A stretch of DNA of 38,705 bases from Oligoflexales bacterium (GCA_023301565.1 JALZUO010000119.1:1-38705), one strand, 5' to 3'. Numbered from the stretch's first letter, positions 7,471-16,399 are shown. Program-made: numbers and translations. The notes: a model not told the origin generated them from the letters alone.

Positions 7471-7532
7471 AAGCCGTCTCACCCTGGAGCATGGGAGCCA
7501 ACCCGGGGACTTATGAGGCGGCTTTTCTTTTT
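7471..7532 (+). terminator. intrinsic terminator downstream of the histone-like gene
   Basis: A 10-bp stem (AAGCCGTCTC at 7471-7480 with GAGGCGGCTT at 7515-7524, one G-U pair) has a 34-nt loop and is followed by TTTTCTTTTT. It ends the histone-like transcript about 95 bp before MarC. The long G/C-rich loop could fold further, so an attenuator for marC is a minor alternative. Confidence 0.65.
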
Positions 7533-7625
7533 ACCACCCAAAACACCCCCAGCCCCTTTAATAAATCCACTAACCAGCGCTAAAAAGACTTGCCCTCTTT
7601 GCCTAAAAGGCAGATAACGTAAATT

Positions 7626-8264
7626 ATGGAACTGAGTTTTTTAAATAGCCAAATAAGTTATATCTGGGCAATGGTTGTGTCCTTGTTTGTGATTGTCGAC
7701 CCTTTTGCTGTTATCCCTGTTTATCTTGGATTTTGTGAAGACACCACACACAAAGAACGTGCTGCCATGCGGGTTAAATCAACCGCTATAGCCTTCTGCA
7801 TTCTTTCCTTGTTTGCCATATCAGGACTGGCCCTTTTTAACTTTTTTCATATAAGCATCCACGGGTTTCGGATTGCAGGCGGCATCTTGCTGCTCAAATT
7901 CGGCATCAGTCAGCTGTCTGGAGAACGAAAAAGGGTGAAAGCTGAGGAAAAACTGGATCTTGAAGATTCGGACTCCTATGCGGTGTTCCCGCTGGCTACC
8001 CCCCTTTTAGCTGGCCCTGGCTCTATTTCAACCGTGGTTCTCTTCTCTTCTGCTGCTGATAGCCCCATCCGCAAAGCTGGACTCGTTTTAGCTATATTTA
8101 TTGTACTTCTGGCCTCTTATATTCTCCTTAAGTTTGCTCCGCTTATTGCCCGCCTATTGGGAAAAACAGGGTTAAACCTTTTAACTAGAATCATGGGGAT
8201 TATCATTAGCGCCATTGCCGTCGAATTTATCCTCACTGGAATACGTGCTGCTTTTGGACTTTAA
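7626..8264 (+). CDS. MarC-family integral membrane protein (UPF0056)
   Basis: A 212-aa inner-membrane protein with about six hydrophobic segments. Family features include an N-terminal helix running into VDPFAVIPVYL (about residues 24-34), GFRIAGGILLLKFG (about 79-92) and FPLATPLLAGPGSIS (about 121-135), the hallmark of MarC/YhgN/YchE proteins. The function of the family is unresolved, and early links to multiple antibiotic resistance were not upheld. Length is typical (200-220 aa). No strong Shine-Dalgarno precedes the ATG; AAGG lies about 13 nt upstream. It appears monocistronic, between the terminator at 7471-7532 and the unrelated gene at 8416. Confidence 0.88.
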   Translation: MELSFLNSQISYIWAMVVSLFVIVDPFAVIPVYLGFCEDTTHKERAAMRVKSTAIAFCILSLFAISGLALFNFFHISIHGFRIAGGILLLKFGISQLSGERKRVKAEEKLDLEDSDSYAVFPLATPLLAGPGSISTVVLFSSAADSPIRKAGLVLAIFIVLLASYILLKFAPLIARLLGKTGLNLLTRIMGIIISAIAVEFILTGIRAAFGL

Positions 8265-8336
8265 GCTCAGGCGCTTGCCCCTATAAAAACTGACTGACCA
8301 ACCAACTTATACCGAAAAACAAGACTAATATTAAGA

Positions 8337-8373
8337 TTTGTTTAATCCACAAAATTAGTTTGAATTAAACAAA
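8337..8373 (+). promoter_or_regulatory. 10-bp inverted repeat upstream of the 8416 gene
   Basis: TTTGTTTAAT (8337-8346) and ATTAAACAAA (8364-8373) are perfect inverse complements separated by 17 bp, about 43 bp before the start codon. The right arm overlaps a weak possible promoter (TTGAAT 8360-8365, 17 bp, TATGGT 8383-8388). It fits a dimeric repressor operator, but no regulator is encoded nearby. Confidence 0.4.
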
Positions 8374-8387
8374 AACTGTACGTATGG

Positions 8388-8406
8388 TCTCCCCATCATT
8401 GGGAGA
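8388..8406 (+). promoter_or_regulatory. hairpin covering a possible ribosome binding site
   Basis: TCTCCC (8388-8393) can pair with GGGAGA (8401-8406) across a 7-nt loop. GGGAG is the best Shine-Dalgarno candidate for the ATG at 8416 (10 nt spacing), so the hairpin could limit translation of the gene. Confidence 0.35.
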
Positions 8407-8415
8407 TTTAAGGTG

Positions 8416-10248
8416 ATGTGCAAAAACCCGATTGCCAGATCACAACCAGTTTGGAAAAAAGTTTGCCTACTTATAGGGCTGCTTCTTGTGTCCAAATTAT
8501 ATGCAACTGCTGACTTAAGTATGGCTTCCCCATATGAGGAGTCTGAATCACCCCAGACCTTCCCGGAAGATAGCGCTAGAAGCTTCACCGAAGACTTATG
8601 GAATACTGAACATCAGGTCCGTCAGTCCGAAGCTCAAATGTTTATCGACCTTTTCAAGCAAGGCAAAGAGCATCAGCCAAGAGCGAAATCTTTAACAAAA
8701 AGTCAGATGCTTTCTCCGGCCGATCAAGCGATCCTTGAAACACTCAATAAAGGCATTATAAAAACCCATGAAATCTATAAAGAACTGACCCAAGAAAAAA
8801 ACGGGGATGTGTTTTCTGGTTTCAAAGCTTTGGCAAAGAATATTTCACAGGAAAACATCCAGTTTAAGTTCGATGACTTGCAAACGGAGTTTGAGGTCAA
8901 GGAGCTAGTTCCGGCAAAAGGCAAAAAGTTAGCCGTATTGCTTTTTCGTGTCTTTCACAGACCCTCAGGCAGAACAACGCTTTTTGTTGATAAAACAATT
9001 GATTCAAACTCACATGCCTTTCGCAAATACATGTCAAACTTAGGCCTAACCACCAGCACCCATGCTCACTCTGCGGAAAATGGTGAATTTATAAAATCAT
9101 TGGATCCATCAGGCTTTTCAAAAAACTGGTACAAACCAACTAAGTATGTAGACCATATTCAAAACCCAAAAGACATCTTGAAGCCGCACAAATCATCGAA
9201 TGCACAGCGGTTAAAGCACGCATTAAAGCTACGTAAATCTGCTTATGTAGAGTTCCCTCCTGGGACTGCCACCCTAGCGCTTCTTGCAACCACTGCTCAA
9301 GCTAGCCTTGTTATCGGCTCTGGATTCTTAGAGGTTTACTTCGGACAGTCTGGAGAAGGAATTACCCGCTCGCTATCAGATATACATATAAGTGAACTTA
9401 GCCCTGCGATCTTCACGATGACGGGTGTTTCTATGGGGTTTGGACTTTCCTTAGGAACTATTCACAGAATTCAAAAAAACTGGCAGCAAAAAATAGGTGA
9501 CTCAGCTTTTAAGAAAGCTTTGAAAAAATCAGTGATCAGCCTTCCGAGCAGGTACATTTATTACGGCCTCACTTATACAATCGGAGGCAGTTTTGGGACC
9601 CCGGGATTTGGGACAGCGGGAAATGTTTATAGACAAATGTTCTTTTCACCCAACTCTTATAATCCTTTAGCATCACCCGATTCAGCGGCAGGATCTATGG
9701 AAGGCATACAGTTTCACTTGTTTTCAAACATGATGCTATCTTTGTTCGCCCGAAACGCCTTTACAGACCTTCCGATGCTGCAGCAAGCAATGGGTAAAGG
9801 CAAAGGAATTGTTTCGGTAAAAGCTTTTGGCAAAGAGCTTGCAGGGTTTACCGTCAATGATCTTTATTTTTCTGGTATTTACTTGATTCCATTTACCTTA
9901 AGCAAAGCAGATCTTTTGTTCCATGAAAAAATAAGTGTTTTTGGTGGAAACTACGAAATGGGAATCGGCAGGATTCTTTTGCTCTCTTCTGCTCTGGTAG
10001 CAGGCGAAGGCATCTATCTTATGCAAAAACGGATGATTCACAACGCCAAGAAAAAACACAATGAAACAGGTCTCATCATAGATAAAAACAAACTTGACAC
10101 CCTCACAGAAGTCCACAAAAAGTACCTTGAAAGTCAAAAAAGCGTGGTTAGAAACTTTATTGGAAAACCTGCAAAGTTTACAGCCATAACCGCTCCCCGA
10201 ACAATCTACAGAGGCGCAAACCACTGCAGGCTCATGCTAGGGATTTAA
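8416..10248 (+). CDS. unrecognised exported/membrane protein, 610 aa
   Basis: I do not recognise a family. The protein starts with a basic stretch and a hydrophobic segment (about residues 15-32) that reads as a signal peptide ending near LYATA. A charged, mostly helical region follows to about 270. The C-terminal half has about six moderately hydrophobic, Gly-rich segments (near 282-303, 330-350, 378-395, 433-446, 482-500 and 517-538) and a Lys-rich tail. It may therefore be a multi-pass membrane protein with a large exported N-terminal domain. GTG at 8413 directly precedes the chosen ATG and is an alternative start. It stands alone: an inverted repeat and hairpin lie upstream, and its 3' end is 17 bp from the convergent peptide-transport operon. 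Confidence 0.7.
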   Translation: MCKNPIARSQPVWKKVCLLIGLLLVSKLYATADLSMASPYEESESPQTFPEDSARSFTEDLWNTEHQVRQSEAQMFIDLFKQGKEHQPRAKSLTKSQMLSPADQAILETLNKGIIKTHEIYKELTQEKNGDVFSGFKALAKNISQENIQFKFDDLQTEFEVKELVPAKGKKLAVLLFRVFHRPSGRTTLFVDKTIDSNSHAFRKYMSNLGLTTSTHAHSAENGEFIKSLDPSGFSKNWYKPTKYVDHIQNPKDILKPHKSSNAQRLKHALKLRKSAYVEFPPGTATLALLATTAQASLVIGSGFLEVYFGQSGEGITRSLSDIHISELSPAIFTMTGVSMGFGLSLGTIHRIQKNWQQKIGDSAFKKALKKSVISLPSRYIYYGLTYTIGGSFGTPGFGTAGNVYRQMFFSPNSYNPLASPDSAAGSMEGIQFHLFSNMMLSLFARNAFTDLPMLQQAMGKGKGIVSVKAFGKELAGFTVNDLYFSGIYLIPFTLSKADLLFHEKISVFGGNYEMGIGRILLLSSALVAGEGIYLMQKRMIHNAKKKHNETGLIIDKNKLDTLTEVHKKYLESQKSVVRNFIGKPAKFTAITAPRTIYRGANHCRLMLGI

Positions 10249-10265
10249 GGGTACGGAACTTTAAG

Positions 10266-11234
10266 TTAAGCCAGCGGAAAGTGACAGGCTACGTCGTGGC
10301 CCTCTTTTCCAGTCAACACTGGGTCTACTTTTTTACATTTTTCTACCGCAAACGGGCAACGCGTATGAAACCGGCAACCGCTTGGAGGGTTTCTCGGGCT
10401 AGGAATCTCACCTTCGATGGTTTGTAGCTGTTTACGCTTGGTCGGGTCAGGGTTTGGGATCGAATCCAAAAGAGCCTTGGTATAAGGGTGTCTTGGGTTT
10501 CGGTAAAGCTCTTCTGCCGGAGCGACCTCTACAAGCTTACCCAAATACATCACACCAATCCTGTCCGATATGTGGCGAACCACGGCCAGGTTATGCGCAA
10601 TAAAAAGATAGGTTAGCCCGAGCTCTCTTTGCAGCTGTAGCAAAAGATTTAGGATCTCTGACTGGATTGATACATCTAGTGCAGATACTGGCTCGTCGCA
10701 GATAATGAGTTTGGGCTTAAGAGCTATGGCACGCGCAATTCCAATCCTCTGTCTTTGCCCGCCACTAAACTCATGCGCAAACTTACGCGCAGCCGTCTGC
10801 GGAAGACCTACTAGGTCTAAAAGCTTTAAAACTTCTTCTTCACGCTCTTTTCGTGTGAGCAAGCCGTGGATCTCAAAGGGCTCTTTGAGGATCTGGCGGA
10901 CCGTATGCCGCGGATTTAAAGAATCCATAGGGTCTTGGAAGATGATTTGGATGTTGCGGCGCAGCTCACGCAGGTCACGTCCTTTTAGTTTTTCGATCGG
11001 TTTTCCATCAAAGGTGATTTTACCGGACTGGATATCGTATAGCCTCGAGACGCTGCGGGCTGTGGTGGTTTTACCGCAACCAGACTCACCAACTAAACTA
11101 AAGGTCTCGCCTGCAGCGATTTCAAAAGAAACGTCACTTACGGCATGGACCCTTCCGATTTCTCTAAAAAAGATGCCACCACGCACCGGGAAGTACTTTA
11201 CGATGTTTTCTGCTTTGATCATGACCTTTGACAT
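10266..11234 (-). CDS. oligopeptide ABC importer ATPase, OppF/DppF type
   Basis: A 322-aa ATPase subunit energising the peptide importer encoded upstream. It has Walker A GESGCGKT (about residues 48-55), signature FSGGQRQR, Walker B LIICDEPVSALD with catalytic Glu, an H-loop (FIAHN), and the C-terminal oligopeptide/dipeptide domain with SGCRFHTRCP. That last domain is diagnostic of the Opp/Dpp/Yej class and often binds an iron-sulfur cluster. It is the last gene of the five-gene operon. Its ATG overlaps the OppD-type stop by one base (TAATG), and GAGGTG lies 8 nt upstream. In E. coli the Yej system uses one fused YejF ATPase; here the two halves are separate genes. Confidence 0.93.
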   Translation of the reverse strand: MSKVMIKAENIVKYFPVRGGIFFREIGRVHAVSDVSFEIAAGETFSLVGESGCGKTTTARSVSRLYDIQSGKITFDGKPIEKLKGRDLRELRRNIQIIFQDPMDSLNPRHTVRQILKEPFEIHGLLTRKEREEEVLKLLDLVGLPQTAARKFAHEFSGGQRQRIGIARAIALKPKLIICDEPVSALDVSIQSEILNLLLQLQRELGLTYLFIAHNLAVVRHISDRIGVMYLGKLVEVAPAEELYRNPRHPYTKALLDSIPNPDPTKRKQLQTIEGEIPSPRNPPSGCRFHTRCPFAVEKCKKVDPVLTGKEGHDVACHFPLA

Positions 11235-12289
11235 TAGATTTTCACCTCTTCAATGTTACGCGGTTTGAGCTCAGCGTGGTGCAGGCAGCGTACTCTATGG
11301 TCTGCATTTACCTTTTCAAATTCAGGGCTCAGGCTAACGCAGTTCATCTGGGCATAAGGGCAGCGGTTGTTAAAGCGGCACCCGCTGGGCATCGCATACA
11401 AAGACGGAACCCGTCCCGGTATAGTCGGAAGCTCTGATTTTGTTGGGGTATCAAGGGTTGGCATCGAGGCCATGAGCATCTGGGTATAGGGGTGTTTGGG
11501 GTTGGCAAAAATCTCTTCTACCGGACCCTCTTCTACGACCCGCCCTGCGTACATCACCAAAACAGAGTCACACTGCTGGGCAACCACGGCCAAATCATGG
11601 GTCACCATGACAATGCCCATGTTGGTTTCTTTTTGTAGGTCCTGCAAAAGCAATAGTATCTGCGCTTGAATCGTAGCGTCCAAGGCCGTGGTTGGCTCGT
11701 CAGCGATCAAAACCTTTGGTTTGCATGTTAGAGCCATCGCAATCATCACGCGTTGACGCAGCCCACCAGAGAGCTGATGGGGGTAAACATGTAAGCGAGC
11801 TGCGGGGCTCGGCACGCCCACCCTAGCGAGTAGCTCCAAACACTCAGATGTCACTCTTTCGGAGGAATAACCAGGCTTATGCAGCTCATACATTTCTGCA
11901 AGCTGCTTACCTATGGTTTTAACCGGGTTCAGCGCGGTCATAGGGTCCTGAAATATAAAGCCAACCTCACCCCCACGAACTTTATATAGCTCTTCTCTAG
12001 AAATAGTTCTGATGTCTGTCCCTTGAAGCACGACCTTACCTGCATCAATCTGCCCGGCCGGTTTTGGCAAAAGGTCTAGCAGCGCCATGCAGCTTACGGA
12101 TTTACCGCAACCCGACTCTCCGACAATCCCTAAGGTCTCTCCGGCTGAAAGCTCAAAACTAAAAGAATCTACGGCCCGCAGACGGCCGAAATCCGTTTCA
12201 AAAGAAACCGCTAGGTCTTTGACTGTCAGCAGTGGCTCTGCCGCAACGGCCTGGATGTGGGTGCTTTTATTTTGCTCGGCTGAACTCAT
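11234..12289 (-). CDS. oligopeptide ABC importer ATPase, OppD/DppD type
   Basis: A 351-aa ATPase, partner of the next gene. It has Walker A GESGCGKS (about residues 56-63), signature LSGGLRQR typical of the D-type subunit, Walker B VLIADEPTTALD, and a C-terminal SGCRFNNRCP oligopeptide-transporter domain. Together with the OppF-type subunit it equals the N-terminal half of a YejF-type fused ATPase. The ATG at 12289 has AAAGG upstream at normal spacing and lies 24 bp after the binding-protein gene, on the same strand. Confidence 0.93.
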   Translation of the reverse strand: MSSAEQNKSTHIQAVAAEPLLTVKDLAVSFETDFGRLRAVDSFSFELSAGETLGIVGESGCGKSVSCMALLDLLPKPAGQIDAGKVVLQGTDIRTISREELYKVRGGEVGFIFQDPMTALNPVKTIGKQLAEMYELHKPGYSSERVTSECLELLARVGVPSPAARLHVYPHQLSGGLRQRVMIAMALTCKPKVLIADEPTTALDATIQAQILLLLQDLQKETNMGIVMVTHDLAVVAQQCDSVLVMYAGRVVEEGPVEEIFANPKHPYTQMLMASMPTLDTPTKSELPTIPGRVPSLYAMPSGCRFNNRCPYAQMNCVSLSPEFEKVNADHRVRCLHHAELKPRNIEEVKI

Positions 12290-12313
12290 TGCATGCCTTT
12301 CTGTATTGCTAAC

Positions 12314-14206
12314 CTATGGGGCTGGTTTAAATGTTTTATCGATCAAAATATCTGACGACAGCTTAGTTCCATCACGCATGGCTCTGTCTGTGAGTTTTTT
12401 CATGTCTGGATCAAACCAAAACCGGCCTCCAGTTGATTCATCAAAAAGTGCAAAAGCAGTGCTAGAAATTTTTGTACCTGGAGGGCCTGGAGCCCTAAAC
12501 CACCGCCAATGCGCTTCGCGAAAAAACGGCTGATGTGCAAAAGGAATAAAGACGGCAAGGTCGTGCGCATACTTTTGAATCTGTCTGCTCAAACTGCGGC
12601 GCTCTTCGCCGTTTCTTGTGTTGCGGTAGGCTTCGATCATCGCATCTAGCTTCTTATCTGAAGTGTTCGTCACGTTGTTGTTGTTTTCTTTACCTGCAAA
12701 ACTGGAGTGATACATTTGACGGTAACGCGGAATCGCCCCACTACCAAAAGCCATGGGGATGATTGAGTGTTTTTTATTTGAGATGATTTTAAAAAACTGC
12801 GTAGAATCTACATTTTGAATATTAAACTCTACACCAATCTTCACGGCTTCCTCGCGTAGAATTTCAAACATAGGATTGTTTGCTTTAGTTGGGTTTGTAA
12901 TAGTAAACGAAAGCCGGTCGCGGCCGCGCATACGGATGCCTTTTTTATCACGCTTGCCCCAACCTGCGGCATTTAGGTACTTGGCTGCAAGCTTTGGGTT
13001 GAACGTTGGGGGGAGGAGCTGCTTGTTTTCATATTCGCCAGTACCCTCATAGGCGTGCTTCAATCTTAACCGGTCACCACGAAAAAACTCTTTGATCACG
13101 CGTTTAAAGTTCAACGCGTGCCCAATACCAAGACGCGTATTGCGGTCCTTCAAAAGCTTGTGACGACTGTTGAGGTAAAAGCCACCTGGAGTACGGTTTT
13201 TATCGTTCCAGGCTTCTAATTTTCGAATAAAACCATACGTAAACTCTCTTGAGTTTGTTTTATCAAACCAATGCTTGGCTTCAGTAATTTGAAAAGTCGA
13301 CAGTTTGCCTTTTTTGAACAAACGAAACTTTTTATCTGAATTACGGACGACAATGTATTTTGCATAATCGACATTGAACCTGTTTTTAAAGTAATTCAAG
13401 TCCTTTGCCCACCAGTTTTTTTTGCGCTTAAAAAGTATGTACTTACCTTTTCGCATTTTACTTAAATAGTAAGGCCCAGTGTTAGGCTCCACCTTCCAGT
13501 TGTAGCGGCGGATAAAGTCTTCTGGAACCTCTCCATTGTAAAAATGACGCGGCATAGGGCTCAGCGCCATTTTCCCAAGCGCTTCGTCATCGGGAACTGC
13601 TTTTTTAAGATGGATACTTATGGTGTGGTCATCGTATTTTACGATTTTTTCGATCCACTCTTCGATGTAGTTATTGTAAAAAGGAGCCATGATGTTTTTC
13701 GAGCTCATAAACTCCGTGTAAAACATAAAATCATCGGCTGTAACAGGGCGGCCATCACTCCATCGAGCTTCAGGGCGAATTTTGAAATACGTTGTCTTAC
13801 CATCGTTTTGATACGACCAGTGCGAAGCAAGAGCTGGAAGCCACTTATCCATATTTGGGTGTTCTATAATCAAAGACATTTTATTTCCATAAATCAAACC
13901 GCGGGAAGGGCCGCTGCTTGAATCAGGGCCAACCATGCGAAGGGTCAATGGAAACATGGAAATGGCGCCAATGTACTTTCCGCCTTTTTGGGCCTCTGGC
14001 GAGGCAAATACCGGAGCATCTTCTTCGGTTTGCCAAACAAGGCCACTTGGCAGTGCCTGAGAAGGGTACGGAGTTAACTCTTTGTATTCTTTTGGTGCGC
14101 TTGTCTTTGCCAAATCCTCAGGCGCCAGACACTGGCAACCTATGACAAACAAAGAAGACAAAATCAAAGTAAGCCCTAAGACTATTTTTTTCGAACGAAT
14201 CATCAT
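12314..14206 (-). CDS. yejA: YejA-like peptide-binding lipoprotein (SBP family 5)
   Basis: About 630 aa; extracellular solute-binding protein family 5 (oligopeptide/nickel type). The N-terminus is a lipoprotein signal (basic IRSKK, then a hydrophobic core ending VIGC), so the mature protein is predicted to be acylated at that Cys and held in the periplasm. The family hallmark follows with KPEARWSDGRPVTADDF-like sequence (here IRPEARWSDGRPVTADDF). The open frame extends to 14272, but ATG at 14206 (GTGAG 7-8 nt upstream, 7 nt after the permease stop) gives a standard signal peptide. ATG at 14221, overlapping the permease end, is the alternative. It supplies substrate to the YejB/YejE-like channel; in E. 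coli the system takes up peptides, including microcin C. Confidence 0.88.
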   Translation of the reverse strand: MMIRSKKIVLGLTLILSSLFVIGCQCLAPEDLAKTSAPKEYKELTPYPSQALPSGLVWQTEEDAPVFASPEAQKGGKYIGAISMFPLTLRMVGPDSSSGPSRGLIYGNKMSLIIEHPNMDKWLPALASHWSYQNDGKTTYFKIRPEARWSDGRPVTADDFMFYTEFMSSKNIMAPFYNNYIEEWIEKIVKYDDHTISIHLKKAVPDDEALGKMALSPMPRHFYNGEVPEDFIRRYNWKVEPNTGPYYLSKMRKGKYILFKRKKNWWAKDLNYFKNRFNVDYAKYIVVRNSDKKFRLFKKGKLSTFQITEAKHWFDKTNSREFTYGFIRKLEAWNDKNRTPGGFYLNSRHKLLKDRNTRLGIGHALNFKRVIKEFFRGDRLRLKHAYEGTGEYENKQLLPPTFNPKLAAKYLNAAGWGKRDKKGIRMRGRDRLSFTITNPTKANNPMFEILREEAVKIGVEFNIQNVDSTQFFKIISNKKHSIIPMAFGSGAIPRYRQMYHSSFAGKENNNNVTNTSDKKLDAMIEAYRNTRNGEERRSLSRQIQKYAHDLAVFIPFAHQPFFREAHWRWFRAPGPPGTKISSTAFALFDESTGGRFWFDPDMKKLTDRAMRDGTKLSSDILIDKTFKPAP

Positions 14207-14213
14207 TTGTAGC

Positions 14214-15272
14214 TCACTCATATACGGTAAACTTTTTGGGATCAAAGGCTTCTCGTACAGCCTCACCCACAAAGGTCACCATGGTTAAAATCAATACCAG
14301 CATCACCACGACAGAACCGGCAACCCACCAGGCATCCAGGTTTTCAACGCCTTGATCCAAAAGCTCGCCCCAGCTTGGAGTAGGAGGCGGCAGGCCGTAC
14401 CCTAAGTAGTCGAGGGCTGTAAGAGAAGAAATCCCGCCGGCAATAGCAAAAGGGATAAAGGTCACAATGATCGAAAGGCTATTGGGTAGAATATGTTTTA
14501 GGATGATCCGCAGAGGAGAGGCACCCAGAGACTGCGCCGACAGGACATAAAGCCTGGATCGCTCTCTGTAGGTCTGTGAACGCATATAATAGGTCATCCC
14601 CTGCCAGCCAAAGAAAACCATGATAGCAAGGAGCATCCAAAAGCTAGGAACAATGATTGAAGATACAATCATGACAACATACAAGAAAGGTACGTTCGAC
14701 CAAATTTCAACCACTCGCTGCATAACCAAGTCAAACCAGCCACCAAAAAAACCCATCATGCAGCCGACAGCAATTCCAATGATGTAGCTAAAAACCATCA
14801 ACACGATCGAAAAGACCATCGCCATGCGAAACCCATAGATAAGCCTCGCTAGTACGTCTCTTCCGGTCGAGTCCGTGCCTAGATAGTTTTGGTACTTGAT
14901 GCTTGGTGGGTAAGGTGCATAGCCTTCTTCGCGGCTAGAAGTGTCTAGCGGCCCGTGTGGAACTAGCGGCATCAGGACCCATCCAGCTTTTTCACCTTTT
15001 TCTTTTTTAGCGCGCATATTTTTTTGCAGTTCGAGATAATCGGTTTCATGCACATAGTCCAAGCCAAATGTATTGCCAGGGTACATCTCGGTATAAGTCG
15101 GAAAGTAGAGGCGACCCTCGTAGCTCACAATTAAAGCGCGGTTGTTGATCCAAAGCTCTGCCACAAAGCTTACGGCAATCAAAGCAAGGATGATCCATAA
15201 GGAATAGTAACCACGCTTAATTGCACGAAAACGCTCGAACCTACGTAAAAGTCTTGGGCTTATATAAAACAA
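14214..15272 (-). CDS. yejE: YejE-like peptide ABC permease
   Basis: A 352-aa inner-membrane permease. The first helix (about residues 21-43) follows a basic RRFERFRAIKRGYYSLW stretch typical of YejE. A long periplasmic insert with NRALIVSYEGRLYFPTY and YLGTDSTGRDVLARLIYG leads into the binding-protein-dependent transport domain. The coupling-helix sequence SLGASPLRIILKHILPN (EAA-type loop) contacts the ATPases. Start is TTG at 15272 with AAAGG 9 nt upstream; no ATG is available before the first helix. It lies 20 bp after yejB and 7 bp before the chosen yejA start. Confidence 0.92.
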   Translation of the reverse strand: MFYISPRLLRRFERFRAIKRGYYSLWIILALIAVSFVAELWINNRALIVSYEGRLYFPTYTEMYPGNTFGLDYVHETDYLELQKNMRAKKEKGEKAGWVLMPLVPHGPLDTSSREEGYAPYPPSIKYQNYLGTDSTGRDVLARLIYGFRMAMVFSIVLMVFSYIIGIAVGCMMGFFGGWFDLVMQRVVEIWSNVPFLYVVMIVSSIIVPSFWMLLAIMVFFGWQGMTYYMRSQTYRERSRLYVLSAQSLGASPLRIILKHILPNSLSIIVTFIPFAIAGGISSLTALDYLGYGLPPPTPSWGELLDQGVENLDAWWVAGSVVVMLVLILTMVTFVGEAVREAFDPKKFTVYE

Positions 15273-15292
15273 CTTCAGATACCTTTCTTACT

Positions 15293-16327
15293 CTACTCAA
15301 ACTGAACGCGCGGATCGACAGATGCCACACAGATATCACTTAGTAAATTTCCAAGCAGCTGCAGAACGCAGCTAATGGCCAAAATCCCCATCACTACAGG
15401 GTAGTCACGCTCGACAATGGACTCAAAACCAAGAAGCCCAAACCCATCGATGTCAAAAATCTGTTCGATCAAGAAAGACCCGCCAATAAAAAAAGAAATG
15501 TTGCTACCAAAATGTGTTGCTAACGGAATCAAGCTATTGCGCAAAGCATGCCGAAACACAGCCGTGCGAAACGGAAACCCCTTAGCCATCGCCGTTCGGA
15601 CATAATCTGCTGCAAGGTTATCCATCAAAGAGTTTTTCATCAGCATAGTCATCACAGCAAAACTACCGATCGTATAGGCAATCAAAGGAAGGGTTGCATG
15701 ATAGAAAAGGTCGATTACCTTAGCAAACACACCGAGGTCTTCAAACTCATCGCTGATAAACCCACCAGAAGGGAACCACTCTAAATAAAAGCTAAAACAG
15801 CTCATAAGAAGTACGGCTACAATAAAGCCGGGGATAGCATACCCAATAAAAATCAGTATGGAACTCAAAGAGTCTAGGGTTGTCCTATGTTTAATTGCTT
15901 TGATGATACCCAGAGGTATGCAAATCAAATAGGCCAAAAGCATGCTGACCAAACCATAAAAAGTAGAAACCGGTAAAACACGCGCTATGGTTTGCCAAAC
16001 CGGCTCATACCAACGCGTCGAATCACCTAGATCTAGCACCACAAGTTTTTTTAGCCATAGGGCATAGGACACTAGAACGGGCTTATCAAAACCGTAGTAC
16101 TCATTGAGCATCTGGATTTGATCTTTGCTGAGCGCGCCGGCACGCAGCTCGTTCCCCCCAGAGCTTGCTTCGCCGCCTTCACCGTCAGCCATAGACTGTG
16201 CTTCTTGTAGTGCACGCTCGACCGGGCCGCCCGGAACAAACCGGGTTATGGCAAACACCATCAAGGTGACGCCAAGAAAGGTAGGGATCATCAACAATAG
16301 TCGCCGAATGATATAGGCTGCACTCAT
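15293..16327 (-). CDS. yejB: YejB-like peptide ABC permease, first gene of operon
   Basis: A 344-aa inner-membrane permease of the DppB/YejB class. It has the N-terminal IIRRLLLMIPTFLGVTLMVF helix, an RFVPGGPVERAL motif and a YejB-specific polar insert before the YYGFDKP element. The transport domain carries the EAA-type loop AMAKGFPFRTAVFRHALRN and ends SVDPRVQFE, as in YejB. The ATG at 16327 has AAGGTG 5 nt upstream. It opens the operon yejB-yejE-yejA-oppD-oppF, an order that differs from the yejA-first arrangement in enterobacteria. A promoter candidate lies at 16370-16399. Confidence 0.93.
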   Translation of the reverse strand: MSAAYIIRRLLLMIPTFLGVTLMVFAITRFVPGGPVERALQEAQSMADGEGGEASSGGNELRAGALSKDQIQMLNEYYGFDKPVLVSYALWLKKLVVLDLGDSTRWYEPVWQTIARVLPVSTFYGLVSMLLAYLICIPLGIIKAIKHRTTLDSLSSILIFIGYAIPGFIVAVLLMSCFSFYLEWFPSGGFISDEFEDLGVFAKVIDLFYHATLPLIAYTIGSFAVMTMLMKNSLMDNLAADYVRTAMAKGFPFRTAVFRHALRNSLIPLATHFGSNISFFIGGSFLIEQIFDIDGFGLLGFESIVERDYPVVMGILAISCVLQLLGNLLSDICVASVDPRVQFE

Positions 16328-16369
16328 ATGTTCACCTTTTATTCACAAGAACTCATTAAATACTGAAGG

Positions 16370-16399
16370 ATTTTAGCATATTAGAGAGCTAAGACTCAA
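16370..16399 (-). promoter_or_regulatory. candidate promoter of the peptide-transport operon
   Basis: Read on the minus strand, TTGAGT (16399-16394) is followed after 18 bp by TAAAAT (16375-16370), placing the start of transcription near 16363 and a short leader before yejB. It diverges from the promoter of the sigma-like gene cluster in the same 200-bp gap. Confidence 0.4.

Noticed and set aside
6808-7482. Long minus-strand open frames across the histone-like gene, rich in Leu/Phe/Arg or Val/Phe/Leu
   Set aside because: They are the antisense readings of a Lys/Arg/Thr repeat; no ribosome binding site or sensible composition, and the plus strand has a perfect AGGAGG and promoter.
7423-7617. 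64-codon plus-strand frame between the histone-like gene and marC
   Set aside because: It runs through the terminator stem-loop and lacks an RBS or recognisable features.
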